Shown: in pieces, positions 8,013-16,520 of the stretch
How the letters are laid out: every line of letters begins with the position of its first letter
How positions within the stretch are numbered: the stretch's first letter is position 1
NCBI RefSeq assembly: GCF_012849055.1
Contig: NZ_CP051677.1
Span: 3,611,001-3,675,000, forward strand
Direction: 5' to 3'
DNA from: Spirosoma rhododendri
GTDB taxonomy: Bacteria > Bacteroidota > Bacteroidia > Cytophagales > Spirosomataceae
DNA: 64,000 bases
Program-made: the position numbers and the translations under genes
Notes under the pieces: model-generated
What the model saw: the letters and a program-made list of their open reading frames with translations, nothing else
Told to the model about the DNA's origin: nothing
Databases searched by the model: none

Positions 8013-9698
8013 ATGAAAGTTTCTGTAACTGATCCTTCTAAAGCCTTTCAGCATCACATTGATAATCCAGAAAATCAACATATTCTTTTTTCAGGTGCTT
8101 TTGGCTTTGGGAAATCATATTTTCTAAACGATTTCTTTAGCCGTAATGAGGACAGCTATTCTGCTTTCTTTATATCACCAGTCAAATATGCAGTAGGGTA
8201 TAATGAAGATATATTTGACTATATAAAAATAGATGTTGCTTCCGCTTTAATAGCAAGTGGAAAACTGCCGATAAACGTTCCTAAACACTTTTCAGAAAGC
8301 GAATACTTGAGTTTCTTTATTCGGGAAAATGCAAGCGAAATTTTAAATATTTTATACGAATCTTTAAAGGATGATAAAGCTGAGAAGATAAAAAAAATTA
8401 TAGATTCCGTGTCAAAGGTTTTAGATTTCAAAGAGAAATACAACAAGTGGAAAGATACAATACGAAAAGCTGATAAAAATTTGATTGACAGCCTGAGTGA
8501 TGTAAGCAAGCAATACCTTGTTCGTAAGGGATCTATTTATGAGGATGATATACTAACACAATTGATCAGGGGTTCTGTAGAAAAAATTAGGAACGAAACT
8601 TCTACAAAAACTGTGTTAGTTATTGACGATTTCGATAGGCTAGATCCTGAACACATATTTCGTATTCTTAATATATTTAGTGTTCATAATAATTATTATG
8701 ATCAAGAAAATAAATTTGGATTTGATAGAATTATAATTGTGTGCAGTCTGCTGAACATACAGAGAATATACGAATATAAATATGGAACAGAGGTTGATTT
8801 TAATGGGTACATTGAGAAATTTTATTCAACAGACGTATTTTATTTTCATAACCAGAAAGCTATATCTGAATTCTGTTCAAGCGAGTTCAGTGCAGACCTA
8901 GACGAATATTCTCAGTATTTATTGAGTTATGTTCTCTCCTATTTTGTTGAAAAGGATATAATTTCTATTCGTAGTATTATAAAGCATTCTAGGACGTTTT
9001 TCTTTACGCCCTTCACCCAAAAATTTGTATTAAATGAAAATTTTAGTGAAGTTAAGAATGAACAAACAACGTTAGTTCCTCCTGTTGATCATAGGTATGG
9101 ATATACAGAACATTGGCATGAAAAAGTGTGGAGCGAAGATTTTATTGCCCCTTATAGAGCAGAGATAAGCACATTTTCTGTCTCCAGCGACGATTTGCCC
9201 ATTCTTAAAATTTTGAAGATTCTGGTTACAATTTTCGGGGATTATAATAATTTGCTTGAGGTTGTATCCAGAAACAGAGAGGATAAGTCATTGATACATT
9301 TTGATAAAACTATTATATTAATAAAGTCTCTGGCAATATCATGGTATGTCTTTCAAAATTTTAGTATACCGGAAAATATTATTATTGAAAAGAGACCATT
9401 TCCTTATAGTAGAAACGGCAATCGCACATATCAAAGATTCGGTAAGCCAGTTATTAATTTTAATGGAATGTTTGAAACGAAAATTCCATTAAAATGGGAT
9501 CAGACAAATCAATATGATGGTGAGGCAAGTCTTTTTCAAGGAATTGACTACGATAACTGGGAGATAGTTTATCCTATCAGAGATCCGCAGTCATTTACCA
9601 CTGGAACATTAATGGATATGATGAGAGACACCTTATTGCAAATTGAGAGGTGTGGACAACTTCCTTTATTAGGAATAACTAAAAATAGAAAACTCTAG
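8013..9698 (+). CDS. KAP-family P-loop NTPase
   Basis: The 561-residue protein has a Walker A motif, GAFGFGKS, at residues 28-35 and a Walker B, VLVIDDFDRL, near 201-210, followed by LNIFSVHNNYYDQENKFGF and IIIVCSLLNIQRIY, the arrangement of KAP-type STAND-like NTPases. The helical domain between Walker A and B (residues 80-190) is typical; no transmembrane pair is obvious. The C-terminal 200 residues are unassigned and could be a sensor or effector part. It is markedly AT-rich compared with the chromosome. Its stop codon overlaps that of the convergent integrase at 9695 by four bases. KAP NTPases recur in mobile and defence contexts; an anti-phage role is inference. Confidence 0.75.
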   Translation: MKVSVTDPSKAFQHHIDNPENQHILFSGAFGFGKSYFLNDFFSRNEDSYSAFFISPVKYAVGYNEDIFDYIKIDVASALIASGKLPINVPKHFSESEYLSFFIRENASEILNILYESLKDDKAEKIKKIIDSVSKVLDFKEKYNKWKDTIRKADKNLIDSLSDVSKQYLVRKGSIYEDDILTQLIRGSVEKIRNETSTKTVLVIDDFDRLDPEHIFRILNIFSVHNNYYDQENKFGFDRIIIVCSLLNIQRIYEYKYGTEVDFNGYIEKFYSTDVFYFHNQKAISEFCSSEFSADLDEYSQYLLSYVLSYFVEKDIISIRSIIKHSRTFFFTPFTQKFVLNENFSEVKNEQTTLVPPVDHRYGYTEHWHEKVWSEDFIAPYRAEISTFSVSSDDLPILKILKILVTIFGDYNNLLEVVSRNREDKSLIHFDKTIILIKSLAISWYVFQNFSIPENIIIEKRPFPYSRNGNRTYQRFGKPVINFNGMFETKIPLKWDQTNQYDGEASLFQGIDYDNWEIVYPIRDPQSFTTGTLMDMMRDTLLQIERCGQLPLLGITKNRKL

Positions 9699-10975
9699 AA
9701 CCGAGGAAATCTATGAATCTTGTCATCGTTGACCATACGAACCCCAAGGTCACGTAGATACTCGATGGTTTGCTTGATGTCGGTGTGCCTAGCCTGCTGC
9801 CGGATTAGTTCTATATCCTTCGTAGCATTCCATAGTGCAATGGCCCCGGTATGTTTCCAGGAATACATATCGTGGCCTGAACCAACCATACCGAGCTTTT
9901 CAATTACCTGCTGATGCCGGCGGTAGAAGAATTTGGGACCAACGCAGACCGGCCCCGGCTCGCCTGAAGTGGTGAACACATAGTAGTGACCTGGATACTC
10001 GCGGATGCGCTGCTGCTGAATCAGTTCTTCGAGGGGTAGGGGAATGTTAACAAAGCCGCCGTCGTTGGTTTTGGCTGATTCACCCGTCACGTAGATCATG
10101 TGCGTTCGCACGTCGCGCACCCGCAGGAGCCGCAACTCCTCGTGGGGCCGCATGAGCGTATAGTACAGCCACCGGTTGAAAGTTAGCAAGTAGTCCAGTC
10201 CCAGGTCTTCGCATACCTGCCGGTACTCAGCTTGTTGCCGTTCGGAATACGCCTGGTGCTTATTGCTGACCTGCGGCAGCTTCTTGATGCTTTTATCCTC
10301 GAAGGGATTCCCCGCTTTGCCCAGCTTCTTGGAGCGGTCCAGCCCGATCCAGTGATTAAAGAAGGTTCCTATGTAGCCTTTGCGGTTATTGCGTGAACGG
10401 TTGTTGACGCCCACCACCGTAATCAACTCGTGCAAAAACTCGATAGCGCCGGCCGAACTGAACTGCGCCAGCGTCGCCTGGGGCCGGTGGTGCCGCTCCA
10501 AATAGGCTAGCAGATCCATTACGGCCGTGCGGTAGGATTTGAATGTGTTCCTGGCGTGTACTTTCTTACAGTACGCCAGGTATTCAGGGACAGCCTTCTC
10601 TATGGGGATCGAACCGGCATCGTTCAGATTAAGAACGGGCGGCTCGGGGCGGGGGCGGGCCGTTTGTTTTGGCTTGGTACCGACGTAGGCTTTTCCCCCT
10701 TTCAGGTAGTTGGTCAGTTCCGCGATGATATCCGTCGCAACCCGGTGCCGCTCGGCGACCGAGTAGCCCGTTACGATCACCCGCTTTCGGACCAGCTTGT
10801 TTTTATCGAACGAAAAGACCGAGTAGGTTACGCACCACTGACCGGTCAGGTTCTCGTCGGCGGGCCTGCTCAGATAGGGAAGCTTGTAGGGGTAATTGCC
10901 AGGCTCTAAATCGGTATTCACGGTTTTGTCCAACTTATTTTGCCACGGATTTGCCACGGCGTCGATTTTTGCCAC
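9695..10975 (-). CDS. Tyrosine recombinase (phage-type integrase)
   Basis: The start is GTG at 10975, since an in-frame TGA lies just upstream. The 426 residues comprise an N-terminal arm-binding part, a SAM-like core-binding domain (residues 120-230, PEYLAYCKKVHARNTFKSY) and a C-terminal catalytic domain. Visible active-site blocks are LMRPHEELRLLRVRD (Arg I), YSWKHTGAIALWN, ARHTDIKQTIEYLRDLG (His and Tyr nucleophile). In the third block HTGA stands where HxxR is usual, as in several Bacteroidota integrases. The gene begins 41 bases from the 13-bp att repeat at 11016, the place expected for the integrase of an element that also uses ssrA. Three TTTGCCAC repeats overlap its first codons. Confidence 0.85.
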   Translation of the reverse strand: MAKIDAVANPWQNKLDKTVNTDLEPGNYPYKLPYLSRPADENLTGQWCVTYSVFSFDKNKLVRKRVIVTGYSVAERHRVATDIIAELTNYLKGGKAYVGTKPKQTARPRPEPPVLNLNDAGSIPIEKAVPEYLAYCKKVHARNTFKSYRTAVMDLLAYLERHHRPQATLAQFSSAGAIEFLHELITVVGVNNRSRNNRKGYIGTFFNHWIGLDRSKKLGKAGNPFEDKSIKKLPQVSNKHQAYSERQQAEYRQVCEDLGLDYLLTFNRWLYYTLMRPHEELRLLRVRDVRTHMIYVTGESAKTNDGGFVNIPLPLEELIQQQRIREYPGHYYVFTTSGEPGPVCVGPKFFYRRHQQVIEKLGMVGSGHDMYSWKHTGAIALWNATKDIELIRQQARHTDIKQTIEYLRDLGVRMVNDDKIHRFPRF

Positions 10976-10980
10976 AAAAA

Positions 10981-11007
10981 AGCCTGTAAATCATTGATCT
11001 ACAGGCT
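10981..11007 (-). terminator. Hairpin next to the left att repeat, possibly a displaced ssrA terminator
   Basis: Arms AGCCTGTA and TACAGGCT enclose a short loop and are followed on the minus strand by six T. Read on the minus strand, the order is ssrA-like 3' end (TCTCCGTCTCCAC), 8 bases, then this hairpin. This is how a tmRNA terminator would look, so it may be the terminator that served ssrA before the island inserted. Confidence 0.5.
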
Positions 11008-11015
11008 TTTAATCG

Positions 11016-11028
11016 GTGGAGACGGAGA
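11016..11028. repeat. Left att repeat of the ssrA island
   Basis: GTGGAGACGGAGA is identical to the last bases of the tmRNA gene at 21979-21991. It marks the left end of the island. An odd palindrome, TGTAAGTCA T TGACTTACA, lies at 11045-11063 just inside and resembles the hairpin outside at 10981. Confidence 0.8.
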
Positions 11029-11219
11029 CACAAAGGAGATATATTGTAAGTCATTGACTTACAGCCTTATAAATGCCATATTAAGCGTTCTGTACCCTTG
11101 TGGGTTTACCCTGTACTGTTAAGCTACTCCCAGGAACGTATTGTATTGATCCTAATAGCTTTTCTTATATGTACCCTTATTGAATAAAGTGACCTAACGC
11201 GTAACCCCGTAACCCGTCT

Positions 11220-11822
11220 TTAATGCGGTATAGCTCCAAGTTTCCTATTATAGTGCTTTAAAAAGAGCTTTGCTTCTCTAGTAGTTGTATCTATAATATC
11301 TCTCTGAAATAAGTCTCGGAAAACATAATATAACGCTGAGTGATTGGCATAAAGAATATCATAGACCTGCATTAATTCGCTGTTAGTAAATGTTCTGTAA
11401 AACATTATATATATTTCATTCTCATCTTCAATGTGTTCTGTGCCTATCCCGGCATTCTCCCCGATATTATTAATAGTGTCAATAAAAGTGCTGTAAGTTA
11501 AAGCAAGCTTACGCTTCAGAGTTTCTATATATTCTTGAGCAATAAGAACGGTCGGTGTAGGGTCTTGAGTTTTCTCTCCTAAGTCGCCGTTACTAGTTTC
11601 TTTCGGGTTCTCATTGCTTTGTATCCCCCCCCAAGTAATCAGCTCAACAACTGAAACGCGTAAGGCCTTAGATATTCTCTCTAAGTTATTGAATGTCAAT
11701 TGATTGCCTCGGTTTTCAAGTCGTGGGTAATTAGTTGCTTCTATACCCAGCTCCTTGGCCATCATTGTAGGCGTGATACCTCTCGCCTTACGTATAGCTT
11801 TGATGTTGCTAGCAATGTCCAT
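11220..11822 (-). CDS. XRE-type helix-turn-helix regulator
   Basis: The N-terminal 65 residues form a classic XRE/Cro-CI HTH: IKAIRKARGITPTMMAKELGIEATNY PRLE, then LERISKALRVSVVELI. I prefer the start MDIASNIKAI at 11822; a frame extension adds seven residues with no domain. The remaining 130 residues are helical (EYIETLKRKLALTYSTFID) and of unknown function, perhaps for oligomerisation. The gene is divergent from the small regulator at 11949, with repeated AATCAT-like motifs between them, the layout of a phage or satellite master switch. It probably keeps the integrase and replication genes off. Confidence 0.85.
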   Translation of the reverse strand: MDIASNIKAIRKARGITPTMMAKELGIEATNYPRLENRGNQLTFNNLERISKALRVSVVELITWGGIQSNENPKETSNGDLGEKTQDPTPTVLIAQEYIETLKRKLALTYSTFIDTINNIGENAGIGTEHIEDENEIYIMFYRTFTNSELMQVYDILYANHSALYYVFRDLFQRDIIDTTTREAKLFLKHYNRKLGAIPH

Positions 11823-11948
11823 AATCACTATTAGATAGCGCAATACTCATCATTAGTGGTAAAATAATCATAATCGAACTTGCATAATCAAGAATCAATA
11901 GTCGATATTTGAGAGTCGTTTAATGACTACAATAATCATATATTGACT
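11823..11948. promoter_or_regulatory. Divergent operator/promoter region between the two island regulators
   Basis: The AT-rich gap contains recurring short motifs: ATAATCATAATCGA, ATAATCAAGAATCAATAGTCGA, ATAATCATATATTGAC, so (A)TAATCA occurs three times. These are candidate binding sites for the XRE protein. Confidence 0.5.
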
Positions 11949-12164
11949 ATGAAGGCAGTTTCGATCCCTCCAGTAGCGAAAGCCATACAGCTCTACGAAC
12001 AGCGAACAGGCTTTAAAATCAAGATTGACAAAGATTTCTACCAGAAGGTAGATATAAACTCAAAACGCTTCGGCTTGCTGCTCAAAGGGCGTTTGGAACC
12101 AAGCTTCGACGAAGTAAAGCGCGTCGTAACTGCCCTGAATATTTCCGTAATCGACTTGCTATAA
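11949..12164 (+). CDS. Small XRE-like regulator, 71 aa
   Basis: The ATG at 11949 gives MKAVSIPPVAKAIQLYEQRTGFKI. Residues 25-70 fit a helix-turn-helix: FYQKVDINSKRFGLLLKGRLEPSFDEVKRVVTALNISVIDLL, shown here in part as RFGLLLKGRLEPSFDEVKR and ALNISVIDLL. The ending resembles the recognition part of XRE proteins (xLNISVxDLL). It is divergent from the larger XRE gene and is followed by a strong terminator, so it is a monocistronic early gene, a candidate antagonist or Cro-like partner. Assignment rests on the pattern only. Confidence 0.65.
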   Translation: MKAVSIPPVAKAIQLYEQRTGFKIKIDKDFYQKVDINSKRFGLLLKGRLEPSFDEVKRVVTALNISVIDLL

Positions 12165-12170
12165 AAGCAG

Positions 12171-12202
12171 AAAGCCCTACCGCATCGAGGCCGTAGGGCT
12201 TT
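12171..12202 (+). terminator. Stem-loop terminator
   Basis: AAAGCCCTAC (12171-12180) pairs with GTAGGGCTTT (12193-12202), 6 bases after the stop codon of the small regulator. Confidence 0.8.
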
Positions 12203-12239
12203 ACCATTTACGTTTTAATTACCTCAAAGTTAACGGTTT

Positions 12240-13511
12240 ATGTTTAAATTACCTGCTTATCGAAAAGCACAAGATGCTGCCGAAAGGGGGCACAAGTTCA
12301 AAGCGCCCACCTGTAATGTTGTATTTATCATGCGTAGCAACTCGGATGCTATATACATTCGAGTGTCTGTCAACGGTGTTCGATCTACCAACAAATCAAC
12401 CGGCATAAAAGCCGCTCGTGAGGATTTTGACACGAAAACCCGCACCATTCTGAATGACCCTACCAATACGGTTCGGCTTCGGAAAATGGAGAGTGCGGTG
12501 TATGAGGTGTTCAAAGATCGGGAGATAACCGGGCGCTCATTAGAACCTAACCTGATACGAGATATTGCTTTCGGGCTGCGTGGCCACGATGAACAAGAGC
12601 CAACCGTTATTGAGGCTATCAGCCTCTATCAGCAATGGCATGAACAGCGCTTTGGTAGCAATGACGTATCCATCGGTACGATTCGACGCTACAGGACGTA
12701 CAAGACGCTGCTCACTACGTTCTTTACCCTTACACCTGGCTACGGGAAAGACACCCGATTTAATCAGCTCAAACCGGCTCTACAGTTCCACTTAGTTGAT
12801 ACCTATCTCAAAGCCCAAAAGAAGTACTGCCATAACTACGCCTTAAAGATCTTCCAGTTTTTCCGGGGCCTGGTGGAGTACGCAATAGCTCACGAGTGGG
12901 CGGATCGGAACCCGCTACGGCATGCTCGTATTCGAAAGTATGTCAAAGCGCCGGTTACGCTGTCGATGGAAGATCTGGCCAAGCTCAAGGCATTCGAGTT
13001 CGTAGAACCCCATGCTAACCAGGTGCGGGATGTGTTCTTACTGTGCTGTTATACTGGCCTGGCTTACAGTGATGTAGCAGAGCTAAGTAGTGCTGATCTA
13101 GCCAATATCAACGATGTGGCTTGCATCCTGAAAAATCGCACTAAATCGGGCGTACAAGCCTTTGTACCTCTTTTCCCCGACGCCCGCGAAATACTCGACA
13201 AATACCGCTTTCACGAAGGATGCCGGATGAGTGGAAAGCTAGTACCTGTCTTGTCCAATCCCAAGATGAACAAGTGGCTTAAAATCATTGGCAATACGGT
13301 CGGCATCAAGGAAAGTCTACATACCCACTTAGCCCGTAAAACCTTCACCATGTATTCCGAAGAGCTTGGTTTTACGCTGAGCGAAATGGCAGTGATGCTC
13401 GGTCACACGAATGCGACCATGACCGAGAACCACTACTACAAACGGCGACGGGAGCCGGTAATCGTGCGCTTCAAAGAGATCTTCAAAAACGAGCAGAAGC
13501 AAGCCAGCTAA
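12240..13511 (+). CDS. Tyrosine integrase of the island (IntDOT-like)
   Basis: The 423-residue protein has the three-part layout of Bacteroidota element integrases: an arm-binding domain (residues 20-110), a core-binding SAM-like domain (120-225) and a catalytic domain. The catalytic part shows LLCCYTGLAYSDVAEL at the Arg I position, HTHLARKTF with His363 and Arg366, and LGHTNATMTENHYYKRR with His389 and the Tyr nucleophile at 399 or 400. Replacement of Arg I in TGLAYSD is known from the CTnDOT integrase group. It lies at the left end of the island, 1.2 kb from the left att repeat, and most likely catalyses integration into ssrA. A 63-residue gene follows after two bases. Confidence 0.9.
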   Translation: MFKLPAYRKAQDAAERGHKFKAPTCNVVFIMRSNSDAIYIRVSVNGVRSTNKSTGIKAAREDFDTKTRTILNDPTNTVRLRKMESAVYEVFKDREITGRSLEPNLIRDIAFGLRGHDEQEPTVIEAISLYQQWHEQRFGSNDVSIGTIRRYRTYKTLLTTFFTLTPGYGKDTRFNQLKPALQFHLVDTYLKAQKKYCHNYALKIFQFFRGLVEYAIAHEWADRNPLRHARIRKYVKAPVTLSMEDLAKLKAFEFVEPHANQVRDVFLLCCYTGLAYSDVAELSSADLANINDVACILKNRTKSGVQAFVPLFPDAREILDKYRFHEGCRMSGKLVPVLSNPKMNKWLKIIGNTVGIKESLHTHLARKTFTMYSEELGFTLSEMAVMLGHTNATMTENHYYKRRREPVIVRFKEIFKNEQKQAS

Positions 13512-13513
13512 GT

Positions 13514-13705
13514 ATGAGAGATCTTTTCAGCTCGGCCTCGTGTGAAGGCTTACCCAACGACCCGGAGCAGCTCAAAGAGCGTATCCTACGGCAGACGATC
13601 CTACTTGGTTTTCAGGTGATCGAGTTGGACGACCAACGGGAGCAGATTCGCCAGCTCCAGAGACAAAACCGCCAGCTACGGGCTTTACTGACCCCTACCA
13701 ATTGA
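13514..13705 (+). CDS. Small coiled-coil protein downstream of the integrase
   Basis: The frame starts two bases after the integrase stop, so it is surely co-transcribed and probably translationally coupled. It encodes 63 residues ending in a charged helix, LDDQREQIRQLQRQNRQLRA, with leucine spacing of a coiled coil. Position suggests an integrase accessory or directionality factor, but no HTH is visible, so this is only a guess. A perfect terminator follows. Confidence 0.6.
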   Translation: MRDLFSSASCEGLPNDPEQLKERILRQTILLGFQVIELDDQREQIRQLQRQNRQLRALLTPTN

Positions 13706-13714
13706 CCAACAAAG

Positions 13715-13740
13715 AAGCCCCGTCAGAGCTGACGGGGCTT
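13715..13740 (+). terminator. Strong stem-loop terminator
   Basis: AAGCCCCGTCAG (13715-13726) pairs perfectly with CTGACGGGGCTT (13729-13740) with a 2-nt gap, ending the integrase transcript. Confidence 0.85.
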
Positions 13741-13786
13741 ACCTCCATTAGATGCTTTTTAAATTACTTTAACGGACGCAAATATA

Positions 13787-15067
13787 GTGAAAATCAATAA
13801 CTTAACCCAAGAAAACATACTACCAGTTTCCAAAAAGAGGTCTAGTGATAAAGCCGACACACCCCAACCCGCACCGGCCTTTCAGAGCAAACGGAAAGTC
13901 ATTGAGGAATATCTTTCCTTCCGATTTCAGTTCCGCTACAATGTGCTCAACGGACGGATCGAGTGGGGTGGTAAAGCCAAAGGAAACTTTGAGGCTTTGG
14001 AGGATTACGCGCTCAACTCTATCATTCGACAGATCGACAACGAAACAGGCGTTGCTACGAGTCCCGACAAAATGAAGGTTATTCTCAAGTCGGATTTTAC
14101 GCCCCAATACAACCCCCTGCACGCCTATTTTCAATCACTACCTACACCCCAATCCAGTGGAGCACCGACTATCAAAGCGTTGGCCGCAACGGTGCAAACA
14201 GAGAGTAATGAGCTATTCTGTTTGAGCCTGACCCGTTGGCTGGTGGCCAGCATTGCTAATGCGTTCAATCCTGAAGGTTGCCAGAATCAAACCTGCCTGG
14301 TACTGACGGGAACACAAGGAGCCTTTAAGACCACTTGGCTCAATATGCTGTGTCCACCGGATCTACTGCGCTACCTGTTTTGTGGTAAGATCAATCTGGA
14401 AAGCAAAGACACGTTGATTTTGCTAGGGGAGAAGTTTATCGTCAACCTTGACGACCAATTGCGTAGTCTCAATAAGCGCGACGGGGAGACCGTCAAAACG
14501 CTCATTACTCAGGGTAATATAACCGTTCGACGGCCCTATGATGCCCTATCCTCTGAACTGCCCCGTATTGCTTCATTTCTTGGCAGCGTTAATGGAAACG
14601 ACTTTCTAACTGATCCAACCGGCAGCCGCCGGTTTCTGCCGTTTGAAGCGTTTAGCATCGACATTCAGACCGCGCAGGCCATCGATATCAATCAGGTGTG
14701 GGCTGAAGCTTACCAACTCTTTCGTGAAGGCTTTACGTACTGGTTTACTGCTGACGAAACAGCCTCATTATTTGCCAATAATGAAAACTTTCAGGTTGAT
14801 TCCCCGGAGTACGAGCTACTACTAGAGTACTATGAACCAGTTGAGAACAGAGAGTGGGCAACCGCCTTTCTAACCTCAACTGCCATCCTGGCTAATTTGG
14901 AAATGTACACCCGTCAGAAACTACGGGCAAAGCAGCTAGGGGAAGCGTTGAGAAAGCTCCAATTCATGCGTTTCAACAAGAAACTGGGCGGATCTAGTCC
15001 GGTTCACGTATGGGCTGTTCGGGAACGCTCCGATCTGGAACGTGAAACTAAGCGGACCAATCTATAA
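13787..15067 (+). CDS. VapE/D5-like replication ATPase
   Basis: I read the start as GTG (KINNLTQEN follows), since no ATG is near. The 426 residues contain a P-loop, LTGTQGAFKTTWLNML, with the Walker A Lys at about residue 181, a Walker B-like stretch FIVNLDDQLRSLNKRD, and the VirE/VapE signature of ITVRRPYDALSSELPRIASF followed by SVNGNDFLTDPTGSRRFLP with the arginine finger. This is the D5/VapE-type SF3-like helicase family found in satellites and phages next to primases. It stands directly before the iteron array and the Toprim primase, so it is the probable replicative helicase of the island. Confidence 0.8.
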   Translation: MKINNLTQENILPVSKKRSSDKADTPQPAPAFQSKRKVIEEYLSFRFQFRYNVLNGRIEWGGKAKGNFEALEDYALNSIIRQIDNETGVATSPDKMKVILKSDFTPQYNPLHAYFQSLPTPQSSGAPTIKALAATVQTESNELFCLSLTRWLVASIANAFNPEGCQNQTCLVLTGTQGAFKTTWLNMLCPPDLLRYLFCGKINLESKDTLILLGEKFIVNLDDQLRSLNKRDGETVKTLITQGNITVRRPYDALSSELPRIASFLGSVNGNDFLTDPTGSRRFLPFEAFSIDIQTAQAIDINQVWAEAYQLFREGFTYWFTADETASLFANNENFQVDSPEYELLLEYYEPVENREWATAFLTSTAILANLEMYTRQKLRAKQLGEALRKLQFMRFNKKLGGSSPVHVWAVRERSDLERETKRTNL

Positions 15068-15074
15068 ACGAGCT

Positions 15075-15348
15075 GGTAGCAGGCTAGAAGCAGACAGGTA
15101 GCAAGCAAGTAGCAAGATAGATCCTACTACTAGCCTGTGTGGCAGAGAAAAGGTAGAAATCTGATAAAACGCTGTGAGTCAGGCAAGTAATAGAATTGAT
15201 TTATCATTTCTTCCTTTTTCTCCTTGCTACCTTGCTACCAATGGTAAAAAAGCCTTTTACAGCCACCAAAGGCAGTTTTATAGTAGCAAGATGATCTTGC
15301 TACCACCTTGCTACCAACCTGCTACCGGGAAGGTAGCAAGGTAGCAAG
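15075..15348. repeat. GGTAGCAAG iteron array, candidate replication origin
   Basis: Eleven copies of GGTAGCAAG or one-mismatch variants lie in this 274-bp gap. Forward copies are at 15075, 15097, 15108, 15282, 15332 and 15340. Reverse copies (CTTGCTACC) are at 15223, 15231, 15296, 15307 and 15318. Two pairs overlap by one base (spacing 8). The reverse group before 15332 and the forward group after it form a large dyad. An AT-rich stretch lies between the two clusters. Position between helicase and primase genes fits an origin. Confidence 0.75.
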
Positions 15349-15403
15349 CTAAAAAGACCAATGTAGGTAAAACGATAAAAAGCCCACAAAGGAAAAAGTC
15401 AAT

Positions 15404-16288
15404 ATGATCGGCTCTCAAACGATACAATCAGCTAAGCAGGTAGCCATTGCCGACTACCTAGCATTCAGAGGTTTTCAGCCCGTCAGTCAGCACGGCCAAC
15501 GGCTCGTATACTACTCCCCGTTCCGGCAGGAAAGTACGCCCTCCTTTTGGGTCAATCCGGCTATAAATCGCTATAAAGATTTTGGCTCCAGCGAGACCGG
15601 AGACGATGTGATCCGGCTAGTGCAGCGGCTCAACAGCGTCAGCTTTACCCAAGCTGTTGACGAGCTGAGCCGGTTCGCTGGTTTGGAAAGTAAGCCTGGC
15701 TTTTCATTTAGTGGGCCTGTTCACGCCCCCACTGCACAAGCTACTATTTGTTCGATCAAACTGCTTTCCAATCCGCACTTGATCAGATATGTGGAAAGCC
15801 GCAAGATCAGCTACCCGACCGCACGGCGGTACTGCCTGGAGATCTACTACCAGCAGGGCGAAAAGAACCTATTTGCGCTAGGATTTGCCAACCAGAAAGG
15901 CGGCTACGCATTGCGGAATGGAGTAGGGGCTAAGCGCAATATAGGGCCAGCCGGATACACGCTGATCGACGCACCTACGGCTGGCAGCATCAACGTCTTT
16001 GAAGGGGTGTTTGATTTCCTTTCCGCCCTGGAGTACTACGGCCTACAAACGCCCACTTTCCCTACGCTGGTGCTCAACTCAACGACCAATTTGGAAAGTG
16101 CTTTCCCATTGTTGGAAAGCTACCAACGGGTAAACGCCTACCTGGATAATGATACAGCCGGAAAAGCAACCCTAGAACGACTTTCCAATAACGGTTTGTG
16201 TGTCGCTGACCGCTCCAGGTTGTACGCTGAGCACAAAGATTTCAATGCGTTCTGGCTGGAGCGTGCTGCTTTCCATTTACCAGGCTAA
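15404..16288 (+). CDS. Toprim-domain primase of the island
   Basis: The 294-residue protein has an N-terminal CHC2-like fold (YYSPFRQESTPSFWVNP, then YKDFGSSETGDDVIRLVQRL), in which the zinc-binding cysteines are absent, and a C-terminal Toprim domain with INVFEGVFDFLSAL (Glu200) and VNAYLDNDTAGKATLERL (Asp248, Asp250). This is the DnaG-type catalytic signature. It makes RNA primers, presumably from the adjacent iteron region. The zinc-less form is known for mobile-element primases. The gene is unusually dense in the heptamer TGGAAAG/CTTTCCA. Confidence 0.85.
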   Translation: MIGSQTIQSAKQVAIADYLAFRGFQPVSQHGQRLVYYSPFRQESTPSFWVNPAINRYKDFGSSETGDDVIRLVQRLNSVSFTQAVDELSRFAGLESKPGFSFSGPVHAPTAQATICSIKLLSNPHLIRYVESRKISYPTARRYCLEIYYQQGEKNLFALGFANQKGGYALRNGVGAKRNIGPAGYTLIDAPTAGSINVFEGVFDFLSALEYYGLQTPTFPTLVLNSTTNLESAFPLLESYQRVNAYLDNDTAGKATLERLSNNGLCVADRSRLYAEHKDFNAFWLERAAFHLPG

Positions 16289-16520
16289 GACTTTCCACTC
16301 GACTCAATGAGCACAAACCGACCCCGCGCCCCGTAATGACATAAAGTATTGAAAATCAACTAATTAAATCATTCTCAATTTTTTGCACCCAAAATTTGAG
16401 TTAAACTATTGAAAATGAGCACTTTGTAGAAAAACACCCCCCGTTTTTGGGCATTTTTTTCTTTATCGACCCCGCCCTTTACCGGTTTTGGGACTTTCCA
16501 CTTTTTCCGTTTCCGAATAT
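16289..16520. promoter_or_regulatory. Intergenic region rich in CTTTCCA motifs
   Basis: No gene is supported. CTTTCCA occurs at 16291 and 16494, and twice more at 16639 and 16646 just downstream. TATTGAAAAT occurs twice (about 16349 and 16408). The C-run/T-run at 16436-16460 may act as a weak terminator for the primase gene. Confidence 0.4.

Noticed and set aside
1..9694. A left att copy for the older element carrying the integrase at 9695
   Set aside because: Reading this stretch I found no second GTGGAGACGGAGA; the nearest look-alike (near 853) has several mismatches.
15075..15348. The GGTAGCAAG repeats as a CRISPR array
   Set aside because: Repeats are 9 bases, occur in both orientations and have irregular spacing; no cas genes are near.
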